Shown piece after piece: positions 17,645-27,500 of a stretch of DNA of 43,586 nt. Source of the stretch: Planctomycetota bacterium. GTDB lineage: Bacteria > Planctomycetota > Phycisphaerae > Tepidisphaerales > Tepidisphaeraceae. The stretch spans positions 1 to 43,586 of the forward strand of contig JAPLNB010000351.1 of assembly GCA_026693085.1 (NCBI GenBank). The letters run 5' to 3'. The notes beneath the pieces are model-generated. The model was not told where the DNA came from and ran no database searches. It saw only the letters and a list, made by a program, of their open reading frames with translations. Each line of letters starts with the position of its first letter. Positions within the stretch are counted from its first letter, which is position 1. Made by a program: the position numbers and the translations under genes.

Positions 17645-18218
17645 GCTGAGCGGCCATCACCGCCTTCAGTCCCTTAGTGACAATTCAGAGCGATCTGCCC
17701 CATGAATTCTGGAAATTGTGCGGAATTTAGTAATTACGGATATAATCAAGGGTTGGCGCAGTAAAGGGGAGGGGCCGGGAAAGAGATCCTCCCGTTTGGG
17801 ATGATGCTCCCAGCCCCTTGTCAGCCTTCCAATTTCACTCCCTGGGCGTCGGTTGCCCGGGTGACCAGACTGCGAGCATAGTCCGGCAACTGGAAGACTT
17901 CTGTTTGTGTCCGGCGGCCCCCGGTTTTCCCTATTGGGTGTGGCATGCTTATCGTCAAGCGATGGCACGCACTTACACGGGGTAGGCTTGCAGGCTACAG
18001 CAGCGTATGGAAACTACGTGGAAGCTGCAGCCATTGACCGGACTTTTTTTCAGCGGCTTGACCCGCTTCTGTATAGTTAGTGACCGCAACCACTCGTTTG
18101 CCCCACCGATTTGCCTGGATTCCCGGCGTTACAGTCGCAGGCGTTGCATCCTTCTGCCGCAGTCGCGAACAGCGTGGCAGGCGAGACAGGGGGCACTTTG
18201 GCATTTTCGCGGAGTCAA
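17645..18218 (-). other. Gene-free leader region of the FecR-domain gene
   Basis: The 574 bases between the O-antigen ligase-like gene and the FecR gene (both minus strand) contain no credible gene. The half nearer the FecR gene can fold strongly (see the leader element at 17771-17935). A minus-strand promoter candidate lies at 17930-17958 (TTGACG, 17-bp spacer, AATAGG), weak in the -10 box. Bases 18000-18218 show a T7 run on the plus strand (around 18044) but no convincing terminator for the minus-strand gene. Confidence 0.45.
17771..17935 (-). ncRNA. Candidate structured leader RNA upstream of the FecR-domain gene
   Basis: On the minus-strand transcript two strong hairpins occur. One pairs 17808-17817 with 17771-17780: ten consecutive pairs with one G-U, enclosing a smaller TCCC/GGGA hairpin. 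The other pairs 17885-17890 with 17852-17857 (GTTGCC/GGCAAC) and, inside it, 17880-17883 with 17868-17871. A further GC-rich segment precedes them. The element lies between a promoter candidate and the gene start, as riboswitch or protein-binding leaders do. It does not match any riboswitch consensus I know. I see no U-run that would make either hairpin a terminator. Confidence 0.35.
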
Positions 18219-19508
18219 TCATGAGGGGCGGGAAAGGGCGTGCTGCTGCTCCTGCCAGTTCAGGGCGATCAGGGCGGCGACGAGCAGCATATAGGCGGGT
18301 TCCTCGAGCCAGGCGAAGATGCAACCGGAGACGAGGGCGCAGAGCACGAGGAAGCGGCCGAGATCATTGTGGCAGATTGTTCTGCTGACCCAGGTCCAGA
18401 GCAGGGTGTAGATAGCGGCGCCGACGAGGCCGAGATCGCCGAGGATTGCGGCCCAGGAGAAGAGCATGGACCACATGCTGGAGCCCTGGTCGACACTGGA
18501 TACCCAGCTTGCGTGACTGGCGTTCATGATGAGGTGTGTTGTGGGGGAAGTGGTTGCGCCAAGGGGGGCGAGGAGAGGCATGTAGTCAGGGAGCAGCCAC
18601 CCGAGGCGTCCGACGGTATGGCCGGGACCGAGGCCCAGGAGCCATTGCCAGGCGTTGTCGCACCGTTGGGCGAGGAGGGGAAAGACCTGTAATTTGTTGG
18701 CAAGTCCTGTCCAAGCGATGTCGGGATTGTTGCAGGTCATCAGGGCGGGGAAGCAGGTTTGTGCGGCAACGACGAGCGTGGCGGCGGCCGCGGTTGCGGT
18801 CAGGAGATATTTCGCGGCTGTGCGGAGGTGATGGCAGCGCAGGAGCATGAGAACGAGCAGCGCGGCCATGAAGGCGGCGAGGACCTGTTTGGCGTCGGTA
18901 AAGACGACAACGAGGACTGAGGCGGCGCCGAAGAGGATGCCCTGGAGGCGAGTGCGGCCGGCCCAGTTGATGCCGAAATAGACACCTGCAGTCATTGCCA
19001 CGGCGCCGGCGACGTGTGCCCCGGCGAGTTGGTTAAGGAACAGTCCTTTTACGTAATCGTCCTGGAGACCCAGGGCAAGGCGCTGGTAATACGCCATGAG
19101 CAGGTGGAGTCCGAGCATGAGCAGAATGGCGGCGCGGAACTGCCTGATCGCGTTGGCGGGCCAGCGTGATTCGATCATCAGAAGGAGGAGCAGGAAGGGT
19201 TCGGCCAGGAGGAGGAAGTCCAGCGTCACATTGATCAATCCTGCGCCATTGAGCAGCGCGCTGGCGGCCATTGCGCCGGCAAGGCAGAGCAGACCGGCCA
19301 GGAGTTCGGCGGCCAGGCGATTGCGAGAGGTTGCGATGACGACGGTGACGCTGAGTGCCAGGACGGGGAAGTGCGCGAAGTTGACGGCGGTTGGGCACCC
19401 TGCGGCGACGAGTATTCTGGCGAACCAGGCGGTTGCGAGAACGGCGAGTGCCAAACGCGAGGGGATCGCGCTCATATGCGACGCGGGTTCGAGGAGTGCG
19501 GTATTCAT
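18219..19508 (-). CDS. O-antigen ligase/polymerase-like membrane protein
   Basis: A 429-residue protein with 10-12 predicted membrane helices and one long periplasmic loop near the C-terminus (from DNAWQWLLGLGPGHTVGR to STQ-like Ser/Trp-rich NASHASWVSSVDQG), followed by WAAILGDLGLVGAAIYTLLW. This layout and the GDLGLVG motif are typical of the WaaL/Wzy group, which polymerises or transfers lipid-linked glycan outside the inner membrane. The reading frame extends to 19664, but the first 52 residues are Pro/His-rich and unlike a membrane protein; the ATG at 19508 has GGAAT 5 bases upstream. In an operon with a flippase and a Wzc-like protein, a Wzy-type polymerase role is the most likely reading. 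Confidence 0.75.
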   Translation of the reverse strand: MNTALLEPASHMSAIPSRLALAVLATAWFARILVAAGCPTAVNFAHFPVLALSVTVVIATSRNRLAAELLAGLLCLAGAMAASALLNGAGLINVTLDFLLLAEPFLLLLLMIESRWPANAIRQFRAAILLMLGLHLLMAYYQRLALGLQDDYVKGLFLNQLAGAHVAGAVAMTAGVYFGINWAGRTRLQGILFGAASVLVVVFTDAKQVLAAFMAALLVLMLLRCHHLRTAAKYLLTATAAAATLVVAAQTCFPALMTCNNPDIAWTGLANKLQVFPLLAQRCDNAWQWLLGLGPGHTVGRLGWLLPDYMPLLAPLGATTSPTTHLIMNASHASWVSSVDQGSSMWSMLFSWAAILGDLGLVGAAIYTLLWTWVSRTICHNDLGRFLVLCALVSGCIFAWLEEPAYMLLVAALIALNWQEQQHALSRPS

Positions 19509-19724
19509 GTTATTCCAGCCGGCCTGGCGTGGGGCCTTGTTGTGATTGCTCAGAGCAGATCGGGCATGATGGGGGGATACTGCTCGGCCGAGCCGGCAGC
19601 AATGGTTCTCCATTTGAGAAGTTTGAGGGCGCAGTGGCGGCGGCGGAGGCGAATGGATTGCCACCGAGGCCGGTGTGCAGATCCGTCTGGTGTGGCGAGG
19701 CGCAGCTCAGGCTAAGCGGTCGGT

Positions 19725-21023
19725 TCATGGTAGTGCCTGTTTTTCCATTTCGATGTCGGCGATGCAGCGATCGGCGGCTGGCGAGCGGGCGCCGAATCGG
19801 CCTTGCCACTGATCAACGACGTCGCGATAGAGGTTGCTGTAGGAGTTGCATCGGGTTTGCCAGCGGTATTGTTCGCGGACGAGTTTTTGTCCGCTTTGGA
19901 GTGCTCGGGATCGCAATTCGGGGTCATTGACGAATCGGACCATTGCGTGTGCGAGGTCGCGTGCAGCTTGGCCGGGGGTATGGGCGGGGATCTTGATACC
20001 GGTATCGTGAGTGACTTGGGTTCCTGGGCCACCGAGATCGAGGCAGATGACAGGGCGGCCGGTGGCCATTGCTTCGACGCAGACCCAGCCGCCGGAGTCG
20101 TGGAGGCTGGGATGGACGAGTGCGATGGACTGCTGGAGCTTTGACAGGGCATCTTGGCGAGGGAGAGCCCCCCAGAAGCGGACGCGGTCGAGGATTCGGA
20201 GGTTTGAAGCGAGGGATTGGAGGCGAGCGCGTTCGGGGCCATCGCCGACGATCCAGTATTCGGCTTGGCGGAGTCCGGCGTGGGCAAACGCTTGGAGGCC
20301 GAGATGGAAGCCTTTCCAACTGACGAGCCTGCCGAGGCTGATGAAAGTTGGGGGTTGTCGAGGGGGCAGCGGCTGGGCGAGGGCGTTGATGTCATCGTCG
20401 GACAGTCCGACCTCGGAGCAGAGGCGTACGGAGGATGCTCCGAGGCTAAGGAGGCGGCGGGCGGTTTCGGGGGTGGTTGCCTGGGCGACTGTGGCGCGTC
20501 TGGCGGTGAGGCGGACGAGGGGATCGCGCTCGGCCAGTGCGCGTGCGAGGTTTCGGAGGAGTTCGAAGATTTTTCCACGGAGCGGGAATTGCTTGCGAAA
20601 GGGGAGTGGTGCGTCTTCGCCGCCACCAACGGGGCCCCAGATAAAGGGGATTGGGAGGAGGCAGAGCAGGCTGGGGGCGCTGTACTTTACGAAGGTGATG
20701 TGCTGTGCGACGTCGAAGGCGAATTGCTGGTGCAGCTTGCGTACGACGGGGTGGATGGCGAGTTGCCAGAGGTAATAGTGCAGTCGCATACCGCGGAGTT
20801 CTTTTCTCCACCAGCGGAGGCAATAGGGCAGGTCGTAATAGACGAAATGGAGATTGGGTTGGTTTTTTTGGGCGATGGCGCGTTCGATCATGGGCTGGTT
20901 TTCGGGTTGGGTGATGACCCACACGTGATGGGAACGGGAGAGTTCAGTGGCGACGTTCCAGCCGACGCCGGGCTCGGAGCCCCTATTGGGCTGGCAGGAA
21001 TAAGCGGATAGCAGTACTTTCAT
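19725..21023 (-). CDS. GT4-family glycosyltransferase
   Basis: A 432-residue GT-B glycosyltransferase. The N-terminus, MKVLLSAYSCQPNRGSEPGVGWN, contains the GSEPGxGW nucleotide/acceptor loop seen in this subgroup. The C-terminal domain has FISLGRLVSWKGFHLGLQAF, YWIVGDGPER, and the donor-binding DSGGWVCVEAMATGRPVI with the conserved Glu of the EX7E motif. It acts in the cytoplasm, adding a sugar to the growing lipid-linked repeat unit; donor and acceptor are not predictable. I start it at ATG 21023 (with GGGGG upstream); the frame is open further upstream, but those residues are Arg/His-rich out-of-frame translation of the flippase gene, which ends at 21044. Confidence 0.9.
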   Translation of the reverse strand: MKVLLSAYSCQPNRGSEPGVGWNVATELSRSHHVWVITQPENQPMIERAIAQKNQPNLHFVYYDLPYCLRWWRKELRGMRLHYYLWQLAIHPVVRKLHQQFAFDVAQHITFVKYSAPSLLCLLPIPFIWGPVGGGEDAPLPFRKQFPLRGKIFELLRNLARALAERDPLVRLTARRATVAQATTPETARRLLSLGASSVRLCSEVGLSDDDINALAQPLPPRQPPTFISLGRLVSWKGFHLGLQAFAHAGLRQAEYWIVGDGPERARLQSLASNLRILDRVRFWGALPRQDALSKLQQSIALVHPSLHDSGGWVCVEAMATGRPVICLDLGGPGTQVTHDTGIKIPAHTPGQAARDLAHAMVRFVNDPELRSRALQSGQKLVREQYRWQTRCNSYSNLYRDVVDQWQGRFGARSPAADRCIADIEMEKQALP

Positions 21024-21043
21024 TGTCCGGACCCCCGTATGCG

Positions 21044-22654
21044 TTATCGTTGGTTTTGCGGTTGGCTTATCGTCAGATCGGAAGCGTAGTTGTCTCGATT
21101 GCTGATTTGCGGGACAGGCGTGGGATTTGGGGCGGTGTTTTGTGTCCGCATTTCGCGTGCCAGGTCGATGATTTCGCGTACCAGTGTCATGCCATTGGGA
21201 AGCAGGCACCAGAGCAAGAGGTAGCAGGGGATGTAGATAGCGGCGTCGGAGAGTAGTCGGAGGAAGGCGTTCTGGCCGGTGGGGATGAGGTTGGCGGTGA
21301 GATAGAGCGAGAGCGCGGCGCCGGTTGCGGCGGCCAGTGGCCGCCAGAGGGCGGCCAGGATATCGGTCATTTTGAGGGGGGATTGGCGGTAGCAGTATGC
21401 GATTCCGGGTGGGCCGAGGGTGAGGCAGCAGGTGACGATGCTCATGGCAGCGGCGACGCCGACGGCGCCCCAATGGACTCCGATGATGAAGCCTGCGATG
21501 GTTGCGGCGGAGGTGAGGATGCCCCAGCGTAGTTGTCGGTCGGCGTGGCCGAGGGAGTTGTAGACCCAAGTGGTTGCGACGCTGAAGGTGGTCGCAAAAG
21601 CAGCGGGCGCGAGGGCTCGGAGGACGGGGGCGGCTTCGAGCCAATTGGGTCCGAGCATGAATCGGATGACGTCTTCGACGGCGACGAAGAGGAAGGCGAC
21701 GGCGGGCATTCCCATGGTGGCGACGATCAGGAGGCCGCGGCGGTAATAGCGGCGATAACGTTGGGGGTCGTTGCGGAGCGTGGCGAGTGCGGGGATGGCG
21801 ACGCGGGTGAGCGGCCAGGTGATTTGCATGACGGGGACGAGGGCCAGGTGGCAGATTCTGTCGTAGAGGCCGACCTGGCGGGTGGTGGCGTACCAGCCGA
21901 GGAGCACGCGGTCCATGTTTCGGGCGAAATACTGGAGGAAGTAGAAGCCTGTGAGATTGGCGCCGAAGGCGAGCATTCCGCGAATTCCGGAGCCTCTTGA
22001 TGGGAGTTGTGGTCGCCAGCCGGAGATCAGCCAGGCGCCGGCGGAGCCGATGGTGATGTAGACGAAGTGGCGGAGGACCAGGGACCAGTATCGCAGGCCG
22101 AACCAGGCGGCGGCGATGGCGACGAATGTGCTGGCGGCGAGGGCGGTGAGTTCGATTCCGGAGAGCGCGCCGAATCGCATCTGTCGGTTGAGCAGGGCGC
22201 GGTGCTGCATTCCGAGGCCCATGATGACAAAGCCCAGGGAGAGGACCCGGACCAATTGTGTGAGGCGGGGTTCATGGTAGAGCAGGCTGATGAGGGGTGC
22301 GGTTGCGGCGACGGCGGTGGTGATGACACCGCTAAGGGCGAGATTGAGCCAGAAGAGGGTGCTGGCCTGGCGGCGGGTGATTCGAGTCGCCTGGATGGTT
22401 GCGGTGCCGAGGCCGAGATCCATGCAGAGTTCGGCGAAGTCGATGATGGCATAGACCATGGCGACGAGGCCGAAATCTTCTGGGGTGAGCAGTCGCGCCA
22501 GGACGGCGATGGACGCGAGGCTCAGGATCCAGCGCAGGCCTTGGCTGGCGAGGGAGACGAGGGATCCGAGCACGGACCTGCGTTTGAGTTCAGCGTTGCT
22601 GGGGATGGCGCAGAACTGTTCATCGAGGCCCGGATGTGCCGTTGCGCTGGTCAT
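21044..22654 (-). CDS. Polysaccharide flippase (Wzx/MOP superfamily)
   Basis: A 536-residue protein with about 12-14 membrane helices. The N-terminal block SLVSLASQGLRWILSLASIAVLARLLTPEDFGLVAMV is the characteristic first helix pair of the MOP flippases (the ArllTPeDFG motif). These proteins flip undecaprenyl-linked repeat units from the cytoplasmic to the periplasmic face. I chose ATG 22654 (GGGGATGG upstream) because the longer frame from 22720 would overlap the Wzc-like gene. The hydrophilic C-terminus, after the last helix, is short. With the ligase/polymerase-like protein and the Wzc-like protein it completes a Wzx/Wzy-type export set; no outer-membrane Wza gene is seen in this window. 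Confidence 0.9.
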   Translation of the reverse strand: MTSATAHPGLDEQFCAIPSNAELKRRSVLGSLVSLASQGLRWILSLASIAVLARLLTPEDFGLVAMVYAIIDFAELCMDLGLGTATIQATRITRRQASTLFWLNLALSGVITTAVAATAPLISLLYHEPRLTQLVRVLSLGFVIMGLGMQHRALLNRQMRFGALSGIELTALAASTFVAIAAAWFGLRYWSLVLRHFVYITIGSAGAWLISGWRPQLPSRGSGIRGMLAFGANLTGFYFLQYFARNMDRVLLGWYATTRQVGLYDRICHLALVPVMQITWPLTRVAIPALATLRNDPQRYRRYYRRGLLIVATMGMPAVAFLFVAVEDVIRFMLGPNWLEAAPVLRALAPAAFATTFSVATTWVYNSLGHADRQLRWGILTSAATIAGFIIGVHWGAVGVAAAMSIVTCCLTLGPPGIAYCYRQSPLKMTDILAALWRPLAAATGAALSLYLTANLIPTGQNAFLRLLSDAAIYIPCYLLLWCLLPNGMTLVREIIDLAREMRTQNTAPNPTPVPQISNRDNYASDLTISQPQNQR

Positions 22655-22673
22655 AAGCGTACGCCATCCCCGT

Positions 22674-24032
22674 TCAGGTGATCTGGTGCCGGTTGCCGGC
22701 AGGGCCTTGGATGGCGTCATTAACGACGACGCCGAGAACGCGGCCGTTGACGGTGGTCAGTGCGGCGTACGCTTCTGCATAGTCGGAAGAGGTGGATTTG
22801 CCCAGGCGGAGGACGAGGAGAGTGGCGTTGCAGATGGCTGCGGCGATTCGCGCGTCGGCGAACGACAGGACGGCTGGTGCATCAAGCACGACGCGCGCGT
22901 AATCTTTTGACAGCTTTGCCAAGAGGTTGCGGAAGGCTTCGCCGGCCATGGTTTGGGGCGGAAGGCCGGCATCGGAGCCGAAGGGGAGTATGTCCAAGCC
23001 TGGGAAGGTGGTCGGGTGGACGGCCTGATTGAGGTTGAGAGTGCCGGCGAGCACTTGGGACAGTCCTGCGCCGGGCTTGCTGCCGAAGATCAGGGCGACG
23101 GCGGGATTGTGGGAATTGAGATCGAGGAGGATGGTTCGTTCGCCGGCAGCGGCGAGGGCTTTGGCGAGGCCGACGGCGACCGTTGTCTTGCCGTCGGCGG
23201 GGGCGGGCGAGGTGACCAGGATTGTGCGTGGCTGCTGTGGCGTGGGGTTGTATTGGATGGCGGTGCTGAGCATGCGATAGGTTTCGGCGGCGTGGCGAGA
23301 TGAGTCGCCGTTAATTGGTGATGGATTGTGTGGCACGACGGCGGCGACGGGAACATGACCGGCGCGAGCGACTTCGGTGGCGGTATAGAGTCGCTGGTCG
23401 GTGCGGCCTCGCAGCAGCGCCCAGCCGCTTCCCAGCAGGAGGCCGAGCGCGGTTGCGACGGCGAGGACCTGGGGTTTGCGAGGCCACTTTGGGGTTGCGT
23501 TGGCATCGGCGTTTTCGAGGACAACGACGTTTGCGGCGGGCAGTGGGCCGTTCTTGCTTTGCTGGCCGATGTAGGCATCGACGATGCTGTTGAGCAAATG
23601 GGCGCCCTGTTCGGGATCGGCGCATTTGAGCGAGAGGGTGATGATGCCGTCCTTGCTGCCGACGTCGGAGGTGAGTCTGTCGCGGACCTGGCGGATCGGT
23701 TGGGTGAGACCGGCAAGCTCGCGGAGCGGCTTGACATCCGGCCGATCGAGCGCGAGTCGCAAGACGGAGGTGGATTGGAGCAGCGCCACCTGGGTATGAA
23801 GGAACTCCTGCGAGCGGTCGGGCAGGCCGGCGGTGCTTTTTCTCTCGACATAGAGCTGGGTGGTGACGGCATAAACGGCTTTGGTCGAGAGGAGATACAG
23901 CGTGGCGGCTGCCAGGCACAGCAGGATCATGGCCCAGATGCTGCGGCGGCGGCGCCAGATAATGTGCAGAACATCTTCGTTAAGCGGCGGCAGGACGGTT
24001 GTGGGACCCGAGTGAGCAATATCGAATGGCAT
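22674..24032 (-). CDS. Wzc-like polysaccharide co-polymerase with BY-kinase-type ATPase domain, Tyr tail absent
   Basis: 452 residues. An N-terminal membrane helix (about 33-50), a periplasmic Wzz-type domain, a second helix (about 188-206) and a C-terminal ATPase: Walker A SPAPADGKTT (275-284), a Walker A' that reads ILLDLNSHNP (301-310) rather than the usual aspartate-rich DADLRxP, and Walker B VVLDAP (381-386). Such proteins set chain length and assembly of exopolysaccharide at the inner membrane. The C-terminus ends ...GNRHQIT with no tyrosine cluster, so the usual autophosphorylation tail is missing. The start ATG 24032 has AGGGGG 9-10 bases upstream; the frame open to 24458 crosses the promoter region and is not used. 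It is the first gene of the minus-strand operon. Confidence 0.88.
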   Translation of the reverse strand: MPFDIAHSGPTTVLPPLNEDVLHIIWRRRRSIWAMILLCLAAATLYLLSTKAVYAVTTQLYVERKSTAGLPDRSQEFLHTQVALLQSTSVLRLALDRPDVKPLRELAGLTQPIRQVRDRLTSDVGSKDGIITLSLKCADPEQGAHLLNSIVDAYIGQQSKNGPLPAANVVVLENADANATPKWPRKPQVLAVATALGLLLGSGWALLRGRTDQRLYTATEVARAGHVPVAAVVPHNPSPINGDSSRHAAETYRMLSTAIQYNPTPQQPRTILVTSPAPADGKTTVAVGLAKALAAAGERTILLDLNSHNPAVALIFGSKPGAGLSQVLAGTLNLNQAVHPTTFPGLDILPFGSDAGLPPQTMAGEAFRNLLAKLSKDYARVVLDAPAVLSFADARIAAAICNATLLVLRLGKSTSSDYAEAYAALTTVNGRVLGVVVNDAIQGPAGNRHQIT

Positions 24033-24090
24033 CGTCTGATACCCCCTGTCAGCCGCAAGGGCGGCTGGAATGCGGAACAAGACCAATGTT

Positions 24091-24118
24091 ATTAAACCAC
24101 ATTTCCCGCGAATGTCAA
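24091..24118 (-). promoter_or_regulatory. Strong sigma-70-type promoter for the exopolysaccharide operon
   Basis: Read on the minus strand: TTGACA (24118-24113), a 16-bp spacer and TTTAAT (24096-24091), which is 6/6 and 5/6 of consensus, in an AT-rich patch. Initiation near 24084 would give a leader of about 50 nt before the Wzc-like ATG at 24032. Confidence 0.7.
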
Positions 24119-24219
24119 GAGCACAATTCGAACAAGTGGATTTGCGTCGCCGGCGGCCGGTCAACGCGGTGGGTGGCGCGAGTGTCGGCGGGCAATCTGG
24201 ATTTTGTTGCGGCGGGTGC

Positions 24220-24248
24220 TTGACAATCGGCAAGTGAACTGTCAGAGT
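24220..24248 (+). promoter_or_regulatory. Possible promoter for the large repeat-protein operon
   Basis: TTGACA at 24220-24225 is perfect, but the hexamer 17 bp on (CAGAGT, 24243-24248) is only 3/6. The start would lie about 260 bp from the gene. It is a weak candidate, possibly activator-dependent. Confidence 0.3.
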
Positions 24249-24265
24249 GCTGTCCAGCAACTCGA

Positions 24266-24289
24266 AAAGGGGGTAAGAAAGGGGGTAAG
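24266..24289 (+). repeat. 12-bp tandem duplication
   Basis: AAAGGGGGTAAG occurs twice head to tail, immediately downstream of the plus-strand promoter candidate. It could be a direct-repeat operator or a replication-slippage product. Confidence 0.6.
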
Positions 24290-24518
24290 ACCAGATGACT
24301 GTGATGTGATGATCGGGGCGGAGTGCGGGGGGACGAAACAGCGTGAGTCTTGGGTTGAGGTGTTGGCGGCCGACTATTCTGAAGGTGGGACTGCTGACTG
24401 AATGTACATAGGCGCGTGAATCGGAGAGGTGCCAGGGTCCTGTACGGGGTAGGCCCAATGGGCCGGCAATGCGACTCTCTGACGATGAGGCGATCGTGTT
24501 GACTACTCGGGGGCTGCG

Positions 24519-27500
24519 ATGTTGAACATGCGACAGCTTAAGTGGTGGGTTTGGCCGTTTGGCGCGGTGCTGGTGGGCGCATTGGGATTGCGGGTTTATT
24601 ACAGGCCTGCAAGAGCCCCCGCTCGCACCCCTGCACCTGTACGGACAGTGAAGCCGAACGCCGGGCCGGCGGTTGGATCGCCGGACTCATTGATCGTTCT
24701 GCTGACGCACATGACGGCCGCGCGGACGGCGCGGGAAGCGAACATCAGGCGTCAGGTTGACGAGGCGATCAAATCGGCCGCGGCGGGCAGGAGTCAAGAT
24801 GGATTGGGGCAGATCGGGCGGTTGATTGCAGTGGTCAATGCGGAGGTGGAGGCGTTTCGGCAACAGGTTCCGTCGCCGCAGACGCGGCCGATGTCGGCGC
24901 CGTCTGTCGGGGCCGAGCGGCTATTGAGCGACGGCCGGGTGCCGCACGAGATGCTGTTGGCGCGGCTGGACGGCCGGGCGGTGGATCTGGCGAAGGTTGA
25001 CGTGAAGCTGGCGGCGAAGGAGATTACAGAGCAACAATGGGCCAGCAGCTACGGTGCTGCGCTTGATTCTGAGCCTGAGAGCGCCGGTGCGCTGCTTGAG
25101 CGGGTCATCCTGTATCAGGGTGAGAAGCTGACGGCGGAACGGATGTGGCAGCTCGCCAGCGCGGATCTTTCGCCGATGGCACGAGCGGTTCTGGTGGAGC
25201 AGTTGTGGGCGTATCATGCCCCTGGTGCATCGGCAACGGTCGAGCAGTGTTCGCGGTTTTATGAGGGCTTGATTGCGCGGAGCGTGGATATCTCGCCGGT
25301 GGCCGACGGGTTGCTGGACCGGTACATCCAGGAACTGGACAAGCGAGATGCGCCGGAAGTTGCGAACCGGGTTCTGGAGGGGATCATCTGCATCGTTCCC
25401 CGCACGCGGCTGGGCGCGCGAGCAACGGCGCTTCGGATTGCTGTGGAATCGGGTGCGGCGCGTGACAAGCTGGTGCAGAGCCTTCGCGAGACATACGCCG
25501 GGACGGATGTTGCCGGCGTGTTGCAGGGCCCGTACGTGGAGCTGTTGGCGAAGGAGAACCGGTTCATCGAGGCGTTCCAGGCGATGGACAGCGACGGGGC
25601 GATGGCCAGAGCAACGACAATGCAGCAACTGCTGCAGGTGATTGCGGAGCTGGCGTTGCGAGCACCATCGGTCGGCACGATGCTCTGCTCGAACCGCCGA
25701 ACCGCTTTGCCGGAAGCGAGCATGGGGCTGTTTGCGCTGAGTCCGGTGCAGTTGTGTCTGGGTCTTGCGGAGGAGCTTACCGGGAGCCAGATCAATCCGA
25801 CGGACGTGGATCCTGCGGCCCGGCCGAGCACGAATTCGAGCGGTCCTCAGGCGCCGGCAGCGGTGTTGGCGGATCTGCTGCAGCGGGCGACGAAATCGCT
25901 GCCTGCGGAGAGCATCCGTCAGACGATGCTGGCTGGGATCAAGAAGGCCGAGGCGCCCGACCCTACTGCCGTGGCCGCGTCCAAGATGGCGCCGCAGCGG
26001 CTGTATGAGGTGACATGGCAGGCGAATTTTCTGAACACGACCGGCAAGTCGGCGGAGGCGATCGCCGTTTACCGGAAATTTATTGAGGACTTCCGCGACA
26101 ATTCGGAGATCGTTATGCGGGCGCGCACGCAGTTCGTGGAACTGCTGATGCGGCAGGAGCCGATCGATGTACAGGAATTGGACAAACAACTGGGGCAACT
26201 GAACGCCAGCAATGCGCCGATGACGGCGGCGGTGTGGAACCTGCGATTGCGGGTGCTTCTGCATCGGATCATGTCGGTGCCGGGGGATGCTCGGCGGTCG
26301 ATGTGGAGCGGTGGGATTGCCAAGCTTGCGGGCGAGGGTTTTCCGCTGTCCGAGGAGGCGCTGGCGGACGTGGACCGACTGCCAAGTCGATTGGGGAGGA
26401 AGGGCGCGTTGTCGCCGCTGGATATTTTGAACGACCTGGTACTTCTGGCGCCGAATTTTGAGACGATGCATCGCCTGCAATTGAGGCGGATCGGGATGCT
26501 GTTATCGCAAGGTGCGACGGAGGATGTGCGTCAGGCGGTGGCGATGGATCTGGCGATCAGCTCGGTGACTGCGGAGGGCCCGTCCGGGGCCGCGGGTCGC
26601 AGCCGGGAGATCTTGAAATTCAGCGGTGTGAGTGAGGATCAGCTCGAGGGGTTGCAGACGGCGTTCCGGGGCGGGTTGGAGAAGCCGGGTCAGGCGGCGT
26701 CGGGGACGAGCGTGGGGGGGATGGATTCGTCGCTGAGGCGGGCTGCCGAGGCGGCGCTCAAGGCGGCCGACCCTGGTCTATCGCTGCGGCGCAAGGCATT
26801 CCTGAAGCTGTTGGCGGGGCAGGCCGATGACGCGATTCGGGACGCGTATGCATTGTTGAATCAGACGCCGGCATCGGAGGAAGCGTTGGGTGTTTTGGAC
26901 TTTGTTGCGGTGCTGCTGGCGATCGCGGACGGGTCGTTTCATGAGTCGAATCGTTTTGCACAATGGCTGGCGGAGCGGAACGTCGGGCAGGCATCGGCGT
27001 CGACGCCGGATCGTCTGCTGGCGGTGCTGCAACAGTGCGAGAGCAAAGAGAGCACGCTGATGGAGATCGAGGATGACGTTCGGAGCGACGGGGCAACGGA
27101 TCAGATGCCAGTGTTCCGGCCGTCGATGCAGTTTGCCGGGGTGCCGCGGGGGCTGCGTTGCGAGTTGGCGAAGGCTGCTCTGAGGCGGTGGGGTCAACGC
27201 GCCGTCGGGTGGGGGTCTTCGCTGCTGGCGGCGGGCGACACGAGCGGCGCGCGGGGGATGTGGCTGGCTGCCATCAATGCACAGCGTCATCGCGGATACG
27301 CCTGTTCGCTGCTGGAGCAGGTGGTGCAGAACACCCTGGCAAACAGTCCCGACAGCAACGTCGAGTCGAAGCTGAAGTTACTGGAGGAGATGATGCCCAG
27401 CCTGCGAGTGGCGCAGGATCGGACGGGCATGCAGGTTCGCCTGGTTGCAGTGCGCAGACAGAGCGGCCTGAAGATCGCGAAGAACCTCTTCGACGAGGGC

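Larger units (their letters stand above)
24033..24518. other. Divergent regulatory region between the exopolysaccharide and repeat-protein operons
   Basis: These 486 bases separate two divergent operons. They hold a strong minus-strand promoter (24091-24118), a weaker plus-strand candidate (24220-24248) and a 12-bp tandem duplication (24266-24289). Bases 24300-24510 show nothing else I can name; the GGGGG at 24509-24513 is the ribosome site for the next gene. Confidence 0.55.

Noticed and set aside
17771..17935. A c-di-GMP-I riboswitch in the FecR leader
   Set aside because: Some pieces (CCGG..CCGGACACAAA, GGTCACCCGGG) recall that class, but the 3' GGUUGCC pairing element is in the wrong orientation and the tetraloop-receptor parts are not convincing.
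17977..17987. An 11-mer ACGGGGTAGGC shared with 24444-24454, both intergenic
   Set aside because: Matches of this length are expected by chance many times in a 43-kb GC-rich sequence, and the flanks do not agree.
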